A DNA stretch of 64,000 nt from Jejuia pallidilutea (GTDB taxonomy: Bacteria; Bacteroidota; Bacteroidia; Flavobacteriales; Flavobacteriaceae): NCBI RefSeq assembly GCF_002973595.1, contig NZ_PVEO01000004.1, positions 1 to 64,000 of the forward strand, written 5' to 3'. The translations under genes were made by a program, and so were the position numbers. The notes under the pieces were generated by a model, which saw only the letters and a list, made by a program, of their open reading frames with translations, was not told the origin of the DNA and searched no databases. Below are positions 24,699 through 34,777 of the stretch, piece by piece (the first letter of the stretch is position 1; every line of letters starts with the position of its first letter).

Positions 24699-26813
24699 AT
24701 GCATATAAGCTCACTATCCATAAGGAATTTCCGAAATTTCTGTAGGTCAAAATTCATCTTCAAAAAAGGCATAAATACTATTTTAGGCGAAAACGGTTCT
24801 GGTAAAACAAATCTTTTTTTTGCATTACGAGTTCTAATTGACGACAAACTTCCAAGATATATTAGATTTAATGAGTCTGATTTTAATAGAGGTTTAGGTA
24901 AATGGGCTGGCCATTGGATGATTCTGTCGGTCACTTTTGAAGATTTAGATGCAAGTGAAGAAGCCCAAGTACTGGCAGTACAATCTTCTGGAGATATGGA
25001 TGGAAACAAAAAAACCGGAAGTTATTCGGTCTATTTTAGACCCAAATATCAGTTCAGAAAAGAGCTTTACGATTACTCACAAACAACAGGTAAAACTGTG
25101 GAAGGACTTCAACTTTATCTTGATAAGCTTACAATCGATGATTATGAAACATCTTACCTGTGTAGAGGTACTGGAGATTTCAGCGATGATAATACTTATA
25201 AAAAATATATTGGGGATTTTGATAATGTTGAATTTCCTAACCCCGATGATAAGGAAGAACTAATTTTCGGAACATTTCTGCCAAGAGAAATTAGTGTACA
25301 TAATGAAGTTTCTTGTACGTTTATCAAAGCTCTACGTGACGTCGAAAGCGACTTACGTTCCTATTCCACTAATCCTTTAATAAACTTACTAAGAGGAAAA
25401 GAAAAAACTGTTGAAGTTTCTAAACAAACCGATATAATTGAAAGCATCGATAAACTCAACGACCAGATTAGTTCTCTTAAAGAAGTGAAAGAGGTCAAAG
25501 ACGGAATTGATAAAAGTATTAAGGAGGCTGTGGGTACAACTTATGGGCCAAATATAGATGTAAAATCCGAGCTTCCGAATGATATGGAAAAGCTATTGCA
25601 ATCGCTCAAATTATGGGTTGGAGACCCAGATGAAGAGGGCTATATGGGCAAAATCTGGGAGCTTAGTCTAGGTGGTGCAAATATGATTTACCTATCACTT
25701 AAGTTATTGGAATATGAGAAAATAAGGACAGATAGAATTGCAAATTTTCTTCTTATAGAAGAACCAGAAGCACATATTCACACACATATCCAAAAAACAC
25801 TATTTGATAACGTACAAACAAATAGAACCCAAGTTATCATTTCAACCCACTCTACTCATATTTCATCCGTTAGCCGTATAAGTTCAGTAAATATCTTAAG
25901 TCGAACAAATAAACAAACATTGGTATATCAACCAGCAAACAATCTCGATGATGAATATATAACAAGAGCCGAAAGGTATTTGGATGCCATAAGAAGTAAC
26001 TTGCTTTTTGCAAAAGGTGTTGTCTTGGTTGAAGGGGATGCAGAACAAATCCTCATTCCTCAAATGTTCAAAAAGGTCTTTGGAATTTCGCTCGATGAAA
26101 TTGGGGTCAGTCTTGTAAACATTGGAAGCACAGGTTTTAAAAATGTTGCAAGGCTTTTTCATGGAGATAGAATTCAAAAAAACTGTGCGATATTAACCGA
26201 TTTAGATGCCAGTATAGTTGATTTACCTGCAAATGCAGATGATGATTCTACTTATGAAAAGCATTGCAGAGCTTCGGAAGTTAGTGGTGCTGAAAGAAAG
26301 ATAAAACTTGATAAATTTTGCAACAAAAACAGCTTTTTATCCCCTTTTTACTCTAGCTATACTTTTGAGGTAGATGTACTCATGAACGGTAATAGTCATG
26401 AATTCATTGAATCACTTGATGAAATTTTTAAACAACAAGCAGCTATTGAAACTTCAAAGAAAAAATTAGAGGACAAATCAGTTTCAATAGCCGGTGTAGA
26501 AGTTTTGCGATTGGCAGATAAAAAAGGTAAAGGTTGGCTTGCTTTGGTTGTTGCAGATAATTTAGTTTACAACACATATATTCCTGAGTACATTTTGAAA
26601 GCTGTTGCTTTTGCATCTTCCCATCTAAATAATGCATCTAAAGTTAAAACTGCTAAATACAGGTTACGAAAAATTAGCCGCAGTAAAAATGATAGTTATT
26701 TTGAAGTAGCATCAAAAGTCAGCTTTAAGGGGAAAGAAGACCAACAGGTTATCGATGAGTATATTGCCAGTTTTCCTAATGACCAATTTGCCAAATTCTT
26801 GTCGTATTTATGA
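24699..26813 (+). CDS. OLD-family ATPase-nuclease, GajA-like
   Basis: A 704-residue protein from ATG 24699 (MHISSLSIRNFRNFCRSKF), preferred over an upstream in-frame start because OLD proteins begin at this strand. Walker A GENGSGKT (30-37), a long insertion with the ABC-like dimer part, Walker B FLLIEEPEAHIH (about 350), then a TOPRIM domain (about 440-535) with VVLVEGDAEQ and ILTDLDAS, the Glu and DxD expected for metal-dependent cleavage. Class 2 OLD nucleases next to UvrD helicases define Gabija anti-phage systems; GajA is usually about 580 residues, so this one is long. The helicase start overlaps its stop by 4 bp. Confidence 0.88.
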   Translation: MHISSLSIRNFRNFCRSKFIFKKGINTILGENGSGKTNLFFALRVLIDDKLPRYIRFNESDFNRGLGKWAGHWMILSVTFEDLDASEEAQVLAVQSSGDMDGNKKTGSYSVYFRPKYQFRKELYDYSQTTGKTVEGLQLYLDKLTIDDYETSYLCRGTGDFSDDNTYKKYIGDFDNVEFPNPDDKEELIFGTFLPREISVHNEVSCTFIKALRDVESDLRSYSTNPLINLLRGKEKTVEVSKQTDIIESIDKLNDQISSLKEVKEVKDGIDKSIKEAVGTTYGPNIDVKSELPNDMEKLLQSLKLWVGDPDEEGYMGKIWELSLGGANMIYLSLKLLEYEKIRTDRIANFLLIEEPEAHIHTHIQKTLFDNVQTNRTQVIISTHSTHISSVSRISSVNILSRTNKQTLVYQPANNLDDEYITRAERYLDAIRSNLLFAKGVVLVEGDAEQILIPQMFKKVFGISLDEIGVSLVNIGSTGFKNVARLFHGDRIQKNCAILTDLDASIVDLPANADDDSTYEKHCRASEVSGAERKIKLDKFCNKNSFLSPFYSSYTFEVDVLMNGNSHEFIESLDEIFKQQAAIETSKKKLEDKSVSIAGVEVLRLADKKGKGWLALVVADNLVYNTYIPEYILKAVAFASSHLNNASKVKTAKYRLRKISRSKNDSYFEVASKVSFKGKEDQQVIDEYIASFPNDQFAKFLSYL

Positions 26814-28585
26814 TTTTAGATACTCTAAGCGACCAACAGAAAGATGCCGTTATTAAAGTCGGTAATGTACTTCTTACTGCTTGCCCAGGAAGTGGAAAAA
26901 CTCGGGTAATCATCCATAAACTTGCTCATGCTTTAGAAAACGTTGATGAAGACAGTAAACAAAGAGTAGTGGCACTTACCTTTACCGTAAGAGCTTCTGA
27001 AGAAATATATCGCAGATTAAATGCGATGGGTATAAACAGTAAACGTGTTTGGTCTGGCACTTTGCATTCGTTTTGTCTTGAATGGATTATTAAACCTTAT
27101 TCCTGTTATTTGCCTGAACTTGAAAATGGATTTTTAATTGCAGACGAAACTTATGCTTCGGGTATTATAAGTGAACTAAAGGAAAAACATAAACTGAAAC
27201 CCATTGATCCGATTAATTTCAGATTTAATAGGGACGGAACATTTGCTGAAGCAAAAACTATTCAGAAAAGGATACTTAAAGAATATCACGAAAGACTGCA
27301 ATCAGAAAAGTTAATTGATTTTGAACTTCTACTTTATTACTCATACAAACTTTTAACCAAGCATCCGAAAATAAAAAAAACGCTATCAAACATTTTCAGC
27401 CTTATATGTGTTGACGAATACCAAGATACACAGGATTTGCTTTATGCAATTATTTCCTCCATTATTATAACAGGGGAGGGTAGCTCAAATCTTTTTCTAG
27501 TTGGAGATACTGACCAAGCAATTTATGCTTCTTTAGGAGGTGTAGCCAAAAGTCTGGAGGAAATACAAAATGAATTGAACACTTTACCCATTGAACAACT
27601 TACGCTTTCAGGGAATTACAGGTCAACACAAAGAATTATTGATTTTTATTCAATATTCCAGACAAATCCAATTAAAATCGAAGCAATTGGCAAAAATAAA
27701 GACGATGATAGCATAATAACCTACAACAATACAATTGAAAAAGGATATTTGGTTGATGAAATCGCACGACTTATAGAGTATAGTTTAGATAACGGAATTC
27801 CAGAAGGCGAAATTTGCGTATTGGTGCCACAATGGTGGTTAATTACTACAATAACGAAACGGTTAAGGGCTAAATTGCCAGATGTGAATTTTGATGCTTC
27901 CGGTCTAGCACCAATGTCGAAAAACCGAAATAACATTTGGTATAAATTATCTAGATTGTTCTTGACACAGCCAAAGCCAAGAATATACTCGTTACGATAC
28001 AAATGGTGTACTGATGTAATTGAAAATTTCAAAGAACACACGAATACAGAATTCAATGAAAAGTATCAAACTGAAAGAAACGTCTTAAAACTAATTAATT
28101 CAATATCATCCGATGAGACTGAAGGCATCGATTATTTAAATGACTGTTTTGACCAATTTTTGGATGCTGTTGGTATTGACCAAACCATTTACGAGCAACT
28201 TCTTATAAACAGAAAGACTTTCTTTGATGTTATAAAGAGCCGCCTTGAAGACCCAGATTTTCAAGTTCCAAGTGATATAATGTCTTTTATGAGTTTTTAT
28301 AGAGAAATGTCAGGTGTTGTCATCAATACTTGCGTAGGTGTTAAAGGAGAAGAATTTGAAACGGTTATTGCCTATGGTTTGTTAAATGGATTTGTACCAC
28401 ATTGGAATGACATTTTCAATGCAGACCCTGTTGCCGCTTCAAAAAAATTACTTTACGTGATTTGTTCAAGGGCAAAGACCAATTTACACTTGATTTCAGA
28501 AACGGGAAGAAAAACCAAAAGAGGAAACCCGTTAGAGATTACCCCAGAATTGCAAAATCTTGATTTTGAATTTGATGAGATTTAA
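26810..28585 (+). CDS. UvrD/Rep-type helicase, GajB-like
   Basis: A 591-residue SF1 helicase. Motif Q LSDQQKDAV, Walker A TACPGSGKT (23-31), Ia VVALTFTVRASEEIYRRL, Walker B ICVDEYQDTQ, motif III LVGDTDQAIYASLGG, motif IV LSGNYRST, and C-terminal motifs VGVKGEEFETVIAYGL and YVICSRAKTNLHL are present, so the enzyme looks intact. Overlap with the OLD nuclease gene shows translational coupling. In Gabija, GajB senses DNA ends and nucleotides released during infection and activates GajA. Here a third gene follows 34 bp downstream. Confidence 0.9.
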   Translation: MILDTLSDQQKDAVIKVGNVLLTACPGSGKTRVIIHKLAHALENVDEDSKQRVVALTFTVRASEEIYRRLNAMGINSKRVWSGTLHSFCLEWIIKPYSCYLPELENGFLIADETYASGIISELKEKHKLKPIDPINFRFNRDGTFAEAKTIQKRILKEYHERLQSEKLIDFELLLYYSYKLLTKHPKIKKTLSNIFSLICVDEYQDTQDLLYAIISSIIITGEGSSNLFLVGDTDQAIYASLGGVAKSLEEIQNELNTLPIEQLTLSGNYRSTQRIIDFYSIFQTNPIKIEAIGKNKDDDSIITYNNTIEKGYLVDEIARLIEYSLDNGIPEGEICVLVPQWWLITTITKRLRAKLPDVNFDASGLAPMSKNRNNIWYKLSRLFLTQPKPRIYSLRYKWCTDVIENFKEHTNTEFNEKYQTERNVLKLINSISSDETEGIDYLNDCFDQFLDAVGIDQTIYEQLLINRKTFFDVIKSRLEDPDFQVPSDIMSFMSFYREMSGVVINTCVGVKGEEFETVIAYGLLNGFVPHWNDIFNADPVAASKKLLYVICSRAKTNLHLISETGRKTKRGNPLEITPELQNLDFEFDEI

Positions 28586-28619
28586 ATGTTACAATCCGTT
28601 TGTAAGGATTTAAAATAAA

Positions 28620-30320
28620 ATGAAGAAAATAAATTTAGAGCAAAAATCATTAGAAATTCAAAATATAATTTCTAGGTACACAAAGGAAAGCTTTGTTTGC
28701 TTTTTTGCTGATTTCATAAGGCACCATCCGGAAAGAAGAAATACAGGGTTTTCAGAGAAATTCAAGTCAAAACTAAAAGACTCTTTATATTTAATAATGT
28801 TAAGGCTTTCAACACCATTGGAAGGTAAAGAAGAGCTTCGTTATTCAAAAGAAAGCGATTTAGTACTTCAGCAAGTTGCCGATATTCTGTTGGAGATAGT
28901 TAGTTTTTATTTATCAGAGAATTATGATGAATTTGATGAGATTACTGATAAAAGGCAAAGGCTACTTGTTCACGAATTAGCGTTTAAAAATTACTTCCAA
29001 AATGGAATATTGAATTACAGAGAGCAAGAGATAAATAAGGTCATTAGGATGTTTAAACCCTACCAAGATAAAACTCAGAAAAGATTGGGAATCGATTTAA
29101 AAACCTTGATTGATTTATGTACTCATTCTGAATTAATATATCGAGCAAAATCAATAAATTCAAAGTCATTTATCTTGGACAAAAAATTTGACAAATTGGC
29201 TCGGCAATCTGCAAATGGATTATTAGCTGAGAATGAGTTTGCTGATAAGCTTTTGGAACTTTCCGATGAAACCCAAGAAAGTTTTTTGAATTTTTTTGAG
29301 AATCCCCATCAATGTTTACTTTTTACCAAACAAGACTTTCTTCCTTCTATTGAAGAAAAGTATATTGATATTTTCTGTGATTTGTTTTCGATTGACATTA
29401 AGGATACCCACAGTAATTTGTTCTATTCCCAACAAAATCCTTTAGAAAATAAACCGATTATAAAAATTAGTAATAATAAGTATCTAAACATCTATCAAAA
29501 ACAATTGCCTTCAGCTTTGTATGACTTACTCTATACCACTCTAACCCAGACCAAGAAAGAAAAAGAACAACTAAACTTTCGTAAAGGAAAAGTTGTTTTG
29601 GAAAACCACACTTTAGAATTATTCAAGAAGTTCTTCAAAAAATCAAAGAGGGTTAGTTTTTTCACTAACTATTACATAAACAATCATCCAGAAGAAAAAG
29701 ACATCTTAATAATTGCAGATAAAAATGCCTATATCATTGAATGTAAAGCATCAAGATATAGAGAACCGAGAAGAGATACAGAACAAGCCTATCAAAGAAT
29801 TAAATCAGACTTTGCCGACTGTATTCAAAAAGGGTATGACCAATGTTATCAGGTGGAACAAGAATTAATAAACAATGAAAAAGTTGTTATTGCTTTTAAA
29901 GGTAAATCGGAAGTAATTCTCAGAAATGATATTCACGAAATTTTTTCCATTGTAGTTACTTCAGAAAGATTTGCTTCCATACAAACGGATTTAGGCTTAT
30001 TACTTAAAAAAGATAATGCTGACCCCTATCCTTGGTCAATTTATGTTGATGATTTAGAAACTTTTTTGAAAGCAATTTATAATAGATTTAGTAATCCTTC
30101 TAGAAAGATTTTTGAGTTTTTGGAACACAGGGAATTGCTACATAAAAGACTTATAACAAATGACGAATTGGATGTTTGTGCTATGTTTTTACAAAATCCA
30201 AAACATTTTAAAGAATTATGTGAAAGTGAATATGTTGTCTTTACCGACCCTACGTTGCAAAATTATTTTGACAAATTATATTTTGACAAAAAACTAAAGT
30301 TTAAAATTGAGGATTATTAA
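28620..30320 (+). CDS. PD-(D/E)XK nuclease-like protein, third gene of the defence operon
   Basis: A 566-residue soluble protein. Residues about 1-320 are helical with no motif I know. Residues about 325-450 have the pattern of a PD-(D/E)XK nuclease: Glu in KVVLENHTLELFKKFF, Asp361 in EKDILIIADK, Glu374-Cys-Lys376 in YIIECKAS, and a following helix with TEQAYQRIKSDF. The C-terminal ~120 residues are again helical. It lies 34 bp after the helicase on the same strand, so it is probably part of that operon. The two-gene Gabija systems I know lack such a gene; it could be an extra effector or a separate unit. Confidence 0.65.
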   Translation: MKKINLEQKSLEIQNIISRYTKESFVCFFADFIRHHPERRNTGFSEKFKSKLKDSLYLIMLRLSTPLEGKEELRYSKESDLVLQQVADILLEIVSFYLSENYDEFDEITDKRQRLLVHELAFKNYFQNGILNYREQEINKVIRMFKPYQDKTQKRLGIDLKTLIDLCTHSELIYRAKSINSKSFILDKKFDKLARQSANGLLAENEFADKLLELSDETQESFLNFFENPHQCLLFTKQDFLPSIEEKYIDIFCDLFSIDIKDTHSNLFYSQQNPLENKPIIKISNNKYLNIYQKQLPSALYDLLYTTLTQTKKEKEQLNFRKGKVVLENHTLELFKKFFKKSKRVSFFTNYYINNHPEEKDILIIADKNAYIIECKASRYREPRRDTEQAYQRIKSDFADCIQKGYDQCYQVEQELINNEKVVIAFKGKSEVILRNDIHEIFSIVVTSERFASIQTDLGLLLKKDNADPYPWSIYVDDLETFLKAIYNRFSNPSRKIFEFLEHRELLHKRLITNDELDVCAMFLQNPKHFKELCESEYVVFTDPTLQNYFDKLYFDKKLKFKIEDY

Positions 30321-30392
30321 TTTTAGTTATTGCCTTAAACACTACAATAATAATTTCTCTCAGAATCTTCACAATCTCAATAAATAATTCCT

Positions 30393-31070
30393 TCATAATC
30401 CAATATTTAAACAGTTAAACAATCCCATTAGAATGGCTAATGCAGTTGCTCTAATATTTTTTGGTTTTAAAAAATAATCCGCTTCATCTGTGTTCGTAAC
30501 AAAGCCCATTTCAATGAGAATTGAAGGGCAAAACGGAATGTCATCACGTAATACTTGAAAATTTGCAAATTGAATACCTCTCTTTTTAAAGCCTAATTTA
30601 AGGCTACTTTCTTCCAGAACCGATAGTCCTACCGCAATCGATTCTTTTATACGTGTTTCGGATTCCTTTGCATTATGCACGTAAACTTCCATTCCTCTAG
30701 AGTCGCTTTGAGAGGCATTACAATGCAAGGATACAAACACATCAGCCTGAATACTTTTAGCCAATCGACTTCTATCTGATAAGGAAATTAAAGTGTCCTT
30801 ATATCTGGTTAGATAAATATCAAACTCGTTATTCAAGATTGTTTTATTGAGCCTTAAAATCTCTTTGGCGACATTCAAAACAACGTCCTTTTCTTGGACG
30901 CCATTTATTCCAATTACACCTGAGTCTTTTCCACCATGTCCAGGGTCTATTACAATCACTTTTTGTTGCCCGAAAATAACACAGAATTGTAGCATCAAAA
31001 TCATAAAACTGAGGTTTTTGAGCTCTAACCATTTCCAAAATTTTAGAGTTATCAACATAGCTCTTTCCAA
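30393..31070 (-). CDS. N-acetylmuramoyl-L-alanine amidase (Amidase_3)
   Basis: A 225-residue exported zinc amidase. N-terminal hydrophobic signal (about 19-34, LSFMILMLQFCVIFGQQ), then VIVIDPGHGGKDSG (zinc His), NGVQEKDVVL (zinc Glu), FVSLHCNAS (zinc His) and SILIEMGFVTN (catalytic Glu). It cuts the amide bond between muramic acid and the peptide. Amidases of this kind are commonly encoded at the edge of the tra region of Bacteroidota elements and may open peptidoglycan for the channel. Transcribed away from the tra operon. ATG at 31070 or 31058 is possible. Confidence 0.9.
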   Translation of the reverse strand: MERAMLITLKFWKWLELKNLSFMILMLQFCVIFGQQKVIVIDPGHGGKDSGVIGINGVQEKDVVLNVAKEILRLNKTILNNEFDIYLTRYKDTLISLSDRSRLAKSIQADVFVSLHCNASQSDSRGMEVYVHNAKESETRIKESIAVGLSVLEESSLKLGFKKRGIQFANFQVLRDDIPFCPSILIEMGFVTNTDEADYFLKPKNIRATALAILMGLFNCLNIGL

Positions 31071-31224
31071 TTTTCATAAGATTTGATACCAGTTCTCATC
31101 AAATAAAAACAATTTTTATCAATATTTATTTTATTCACAATTTGCTGAATATCAGTTGTTTGAATTGCAATATATACTATTTTTAAAATATCAAAATTGA
31201 AGTAAAATCTAAATCACTTTGAGT

Positions 31225-31512
31225 ATGAAAAAATTACATTATGTAACTATCCTAACATTGCTTATTTCAAGTACGACTTTCGCACAAATTGGAGGCATCG
31301 AAGATTCAGTAAACGATGTTTCCGATACTATCAGAACCATTTTTCCTATTATTCTGGGCGTTATATTCTTAATTGGCTTCCTATTTAATGCCGGACATTT
31401 CTTTGGCGAGAATGCCGATTTAAAAAAAGGCATTACCCGCGTATTGGTTTTTGTATTGATTGCGGGAGCAGTAGTAGGCATCTTTACTTATCTCATTAGC
31501 ATCGTAGTCTAA
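31225..31512 (+). CDS. traE: Conjugation protein TraE (DUF4134)
   Basis: A 95-residue protein from ATG 31225 (MKKLHYVTILTLLIS); an in-frame TTG six bases earlier is less likely. Signal peptide cut after FAQ, then two membrane helices (about 35-55 and 68-92). Size, topology and position match TraE/DUF4134, the VirB2-like small membrane subunit of the CTnDOT-type channel. First gene of the tra operon, overlapping traF by 1 bp. Confidence 0.85.
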   Translation: MKKLHYVTILTLLISSTTFAQIGGIEDSVNDVSDTIRTIFPIILGVIFLIGFLFNAGHFFGENADLKKGITRVLVFVLIAGAVVGIFTYLISIVV

Positions 31513-31796
31513 TGAAAAGGTTCGAAGTCTATAAAAACATACGCAAGCGAGCCGTGATAATGGGTCTGCCCATATCATTGTTCGCTTTAATGATGACGGT
31601 TGTTATAGGTTCATTGCTGTTCATCATCTTTTCCTTCAGCTTTACTGTTATCATTTCGGTATTTCTTCTGAACGGTGTATTGTATATCGCTTTGACCCAC
31701 ATAACCAAGAATCCTGCTTTGATGTATATCAAAAAAGTATTCCCACAAACAATCAGCAATAAAAAAGGAAGTCGTTTACACTATGAAAAAAATTAA
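31512..31796 (+). CDS. traF: Conjugation protein TraF (DUF4133)
   Basis: A 94-residue protein with a basic N-terminus (MKRFEVYKNIRKRA), two membrane helices (about 20-40 and 44-62) and a basic tail. This is the VirB3-like TraF layout. It begins on the last base of traE and overlaps traG by 14 bp. Confidence 0.85.
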   Translation: MKRFEVYKNIRKRAVIMGLPISLFALMMTVVIGSLLFIIFSFSFTVIISVFLLNGVLYIALTHITKNPALMYIKKVFPQTISNKKGSRLHYEKN

Positions 31797-34185
31797 CCTA
31801 TCGGCATATCATCCTATTCTGGACATTCAAGACCATATCGTTTTTGCCAATAACGGCAATGTGGTGTTGGGCTACCAAGTGGACAATCCCGAAATCTATT
31901 CCCTTGCGGAAAAAGATTTTGAGGACATTCACGGTTCGTGGTTTCAGGCATTTAAATCATTGCCTGTGGCCACGGTTATCAATAAACAAGACATTTATCA
32001 AAAATCGGCATATTTGGCCGAAGAACTGCCAAATAAAACTTTTCTGCAAAAGGCGACCCACGATTATTTTAAAGATCGGGAATTCATTAAGCATTCGTCT
32101 TACTTATTCTTCATACTTCCGTATAATAAAGCGTTGAACGCCTCAAAATTCACCAATCCGTTCCGGAAGGTCGAAAAGGGAATCCATAAACAAATAGACC
32201 ATAATCTTCAGGAATTTATCGCTTCGGTAAACGATGCCGTTTCCTTTGTAAACAATAGCCGAAAGGTATCATTGATGCCAATGGCACCTTCTGATATTCT
32301 CACTCTTACGGACAAATACTTTAATGGGTTCAACAAGGGTTTTGATACTGATATTCAATTGAAAAAATCGAATATTGAAATTGGGGATTATCATTTTGAT
32401 GTATTGGCTCTTAATAGTGAACTGTGTTTTGGCGATGTGGTTCAGAGCAGCAAGACCAATGATAAATTTACTTCGGACGATTTTGTGTTCCACCAAGGAT
32501 TTATTGACGGATTGGGTCTGAATTTGAACGAAAACCACATTGTCAACCAAATCATTTATTTGGATGACAAGCACAAATGGCGAAAGCTGTTGGATAAGAA
32601 AATTGAGGAACTCAATAAGAGTTCTAATTTTGGAACACAGAACAAAGTCATTTTAAAGAAGATTGAGGATATTGTTGCAAAAATCAATACCGATGATAGT
32701 TCTAGAATAATTCGAGGACATCTGAACATTATATTTTGGGATAAGGATGAAGCACATTTAGAAAGGATTGCCTCAAAGATAAAGACCGAGTTTAAAGAAC
32801 TGGATATTGTGCCTTATTATCCTAAAGGCGAAGAACGCAAACAGTATTTCTTAAACTCATATTGCTGCTTTACTTCCAACTTTTCAAATGAAGACTTATT
32901 TGTAACCGATTTAAAACACGCTCTTTGTCTATATATCAACAATACCAATTATCAGACAGATGCCACAGGTGTTATCTTTAATGACAGGCAACATAATATT
33001 CCGGTCTTGAAGGATGTTTGGGATGAAAAAAAGAAACGCATCAAGGCAAGAAACTTTGCCATTTTCGCACCTACGGGAGAGGGAAAATCCTTTTTAGCAA
33101 ACAATATACTACGCCAATATTTTGAGCAAAATGTTAGACTGGTCATTATAGATTTGGGTGGCTCGTATGCCAAATTCGCCAAACTCTATCCCAATGACCA
33201 TATCATCCTTCGCTATGAGCAGGGAAAAAACTTAGGTATCAATCCATTTTATATCTCTGATGTCAATGATTTGACACCAGAGCGGTTAGAGGATTTGGCA
33301 ATCTTTATTTTGGAACTGTTAGCTTCAGGTAAGGCAACGACCAAAGCCGAAGAAGTTGCCGTAAAAAAAGTACTTCGCTACTACTATCTACAGAATAGTG
33401 ATAGTACCCATTCGCTTGAAAATCTGTATCAGTTTGTGGATGCCAAAAAGGACACCCTTTTAAAAGAACTGCATATTCAAGACCAGCATTTCAGCATCTA
33501 TGATTTTTTGCACATCCTTTCAGAATATGTGGATGATGGTTTGTACAGCTTTTTGTTCAACGTAAGTGAGGACCAGACCTATAAAATTGAAGATAAACGA
33601 TTAATCGTTTTTGAACTTGATGAAGTCAAGGACAACAAGGAAATCCTTTCGGTAATGTTGAAGTTGATTAAGTCGGCCATTCAAAGGACCATTTGGCGAA
33701 ACAAAGCTGAAAGGGGTATTATCTTATTTGATGAGTTTGCAAAACAGCTCAAATTTGGGAATGTACTGGAAAGTGTGGAATTCTACTATCAGGCCATTAG
33801 GAAACAAAATGGAGCTATTGGGATTATTCTGCAATCCATCAACCAATTGCCCGATAATTCCACATCAGCAAGTATTCTTGAAAACACACAGATTATTTAC
33901 AGTTTGCGGAATGAAAAAGGTTATGCAGAATTGAAGAACAGGCTCAACCTTTCCAGTCACGATTTAAACCAGTTAAAATCCATTCGCAACAACCTAACCG
34001 GAATACGGAAATATACCGAAATGTTCATCAAGATCGGAAAGGAAAGCAACATTTTTCGATTGGAAGTACCACCAGAAGTATTCGCTGCTTACCTAACCGA
34101 CGGACAAGAAAGTGACCGCATAATGCGGATTTATGAAGAAACAAAAAATATGGAAAAGGCTATAAAGCAATTTATTAACTCTTAA
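31783..34185 (+). CDS. traG: Conjugative transposon ATPase TraG (VirB4 class)
   Basis: An 800-residue cytoplasmic ATPase that powers channel assembly. Walker A APTGEGKSF lies at about residue 428 and Walker B GIILFDEFAKQL at about 645; SINQLPDNSTSASILENTQ is the conserved sensor region. The N-terminal half (LSAYHPILDIQDHIVFANNGNVVLGY) is typical of the Bacteroidota TraG family. Length fits (about 800-830). Overlaps traF by 14 bp. Confidence 0.95.
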   Translation: MKKINLSAYHPILDIQDHIVFANNGNVVLGYQVDNPEIYSLAEKDFEDIHGSWFQAFKSLPVATVINKQDIYQKSAYLAEELPNKTFLQKATHDYFKDREFIKHSSYLFFILPYNKALNASKFTNPFRKVEKGIHKQIDHNLQEFIASVNDAVSFVNNSRKVSLMPMAPSDILTLTDKYFNGFNKGFDTDIQLKKSNIEIGDYHFDVLALNSELCFGDVVQSSKTNDKFTSDDFVFHQGFIDGLGLNLNENHIVNQIIYLDDKHKWRKLLDKKIEELNKSSNFGTQNKVILKKIEDIVAKINTDDSSRIIRGHLNIIFWDKDEAHLERIASKIKTEFKELDIVPYYPKGEERKQYFLNSYCCFTSNFSNEDLFVTDLKHALCLYINNTNYQTDATGVIFNDRQHNIPVLKDVWDEKKKRIKARNFAIFAPTGEGKSFLANNILRQYFEQNVRLVIIDLGGSYAKFAKLYPNDHIILRYEQGKNLGINPFYISDVNDLTPERLEDLAIFILELLASGKATTKAEEVAVKKVLRYYYLQNSDSTHSLENLYQFVDAKKDTLLKELHIQDQHFSIYDFLHILSEYVDDGLYSFLFNVSEDQTYKIEDKRLIVFELDEVKDNKEILSVMLKLIKSAIQRTIWRNKAERGIILFDEFAKQLKFGNVLESVEFYYQAIRKQNGAIGIILQSINQLPDNSTSASILENTQIIYSLRNEKGYAELKNRLNLSSHDLNQLKSIRNNLTGIRKYTEMFIKIGKESNIFRLEVPPEVFAAYLTDGQESDRIMRIYEETKNMEKAIKQFINS

Positions 34186-34195
34186 AACTAAAATT

Positions 34196-34777
34196 ATGAA
34201 GAACACTATCAGGAAATTATTGTTTTCTGCACTATTTGTAGTGCTAATCGGAAGCAACGTTTCAGCCCAGGGAATGCCTGTGTATGACAACACAAATTTT
34301 ATAGGTCTCGCCAAATCCTTGGTGGAGTCTGCGAAACAAACATCGGAGCTTTTAAAAACGGTTCGATTTCTAAAAGAGCAAAAAGAACGCATCGAACAGG
34401 TGAGCAATGTAATCAAGCAGCTTAAAGCAGTTAAGGAACTATACCGAAACAACCAAAAACTCTACAATATGGTCCAAAATGATTTAAGGCAGATTCTTAA
34501 CTCGCCATATATAAAGGGAGATGAAGTCCATCGCATATCGGAATCTTTCAATACCATTATAGAACGCTCTGTGGAGGACTTAGATTTTGTATCTGAAATA
34601 TTGTCCAGTAACAATCTCAAAATGACAGATGCCGAACGTGCCGTATTTCTAAAGCAAAAGGAATTACAGTCCAAGGAAATGGTCGCTGAAATTACACAAA
34701 AAACAAAACGCTACAGAGAGATTATTTCGTTTAGGGAAATGCAAAATAAAATCAATAACCGAGAAACCAATTATTGA
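34196..34777 (+). CDS. traI: Conjugation protein TraI (DUF4141)
   Basis: A 193-residue secreted protein: signal peptide cut after VSA, then a mostly helical body with coiled-coil segments (QTSELLKTVRFLKEQKERIEQ and others). It corresponds to the DUF4141/TraI position, VirB5-like in role. It overlaps traJ by 4 bp. Confidence 0.8.
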   Translation: MKNTIRKLLFSALFVVLIGSNVSAQGMPVYDNTNFIGLAKSLVESAKQTSELLKTVRFLKEQKERIEQVSNVIKQLKAVKELYRNNQKLYNMVQNDLRQILNSPYIKGDEVHRISESFNTIIERSVEDLDFVSEILSSNNLKMTDAERAVFLKQKELQSKEMVAEITQKTKRYREIISFREMQNKINNRETNY

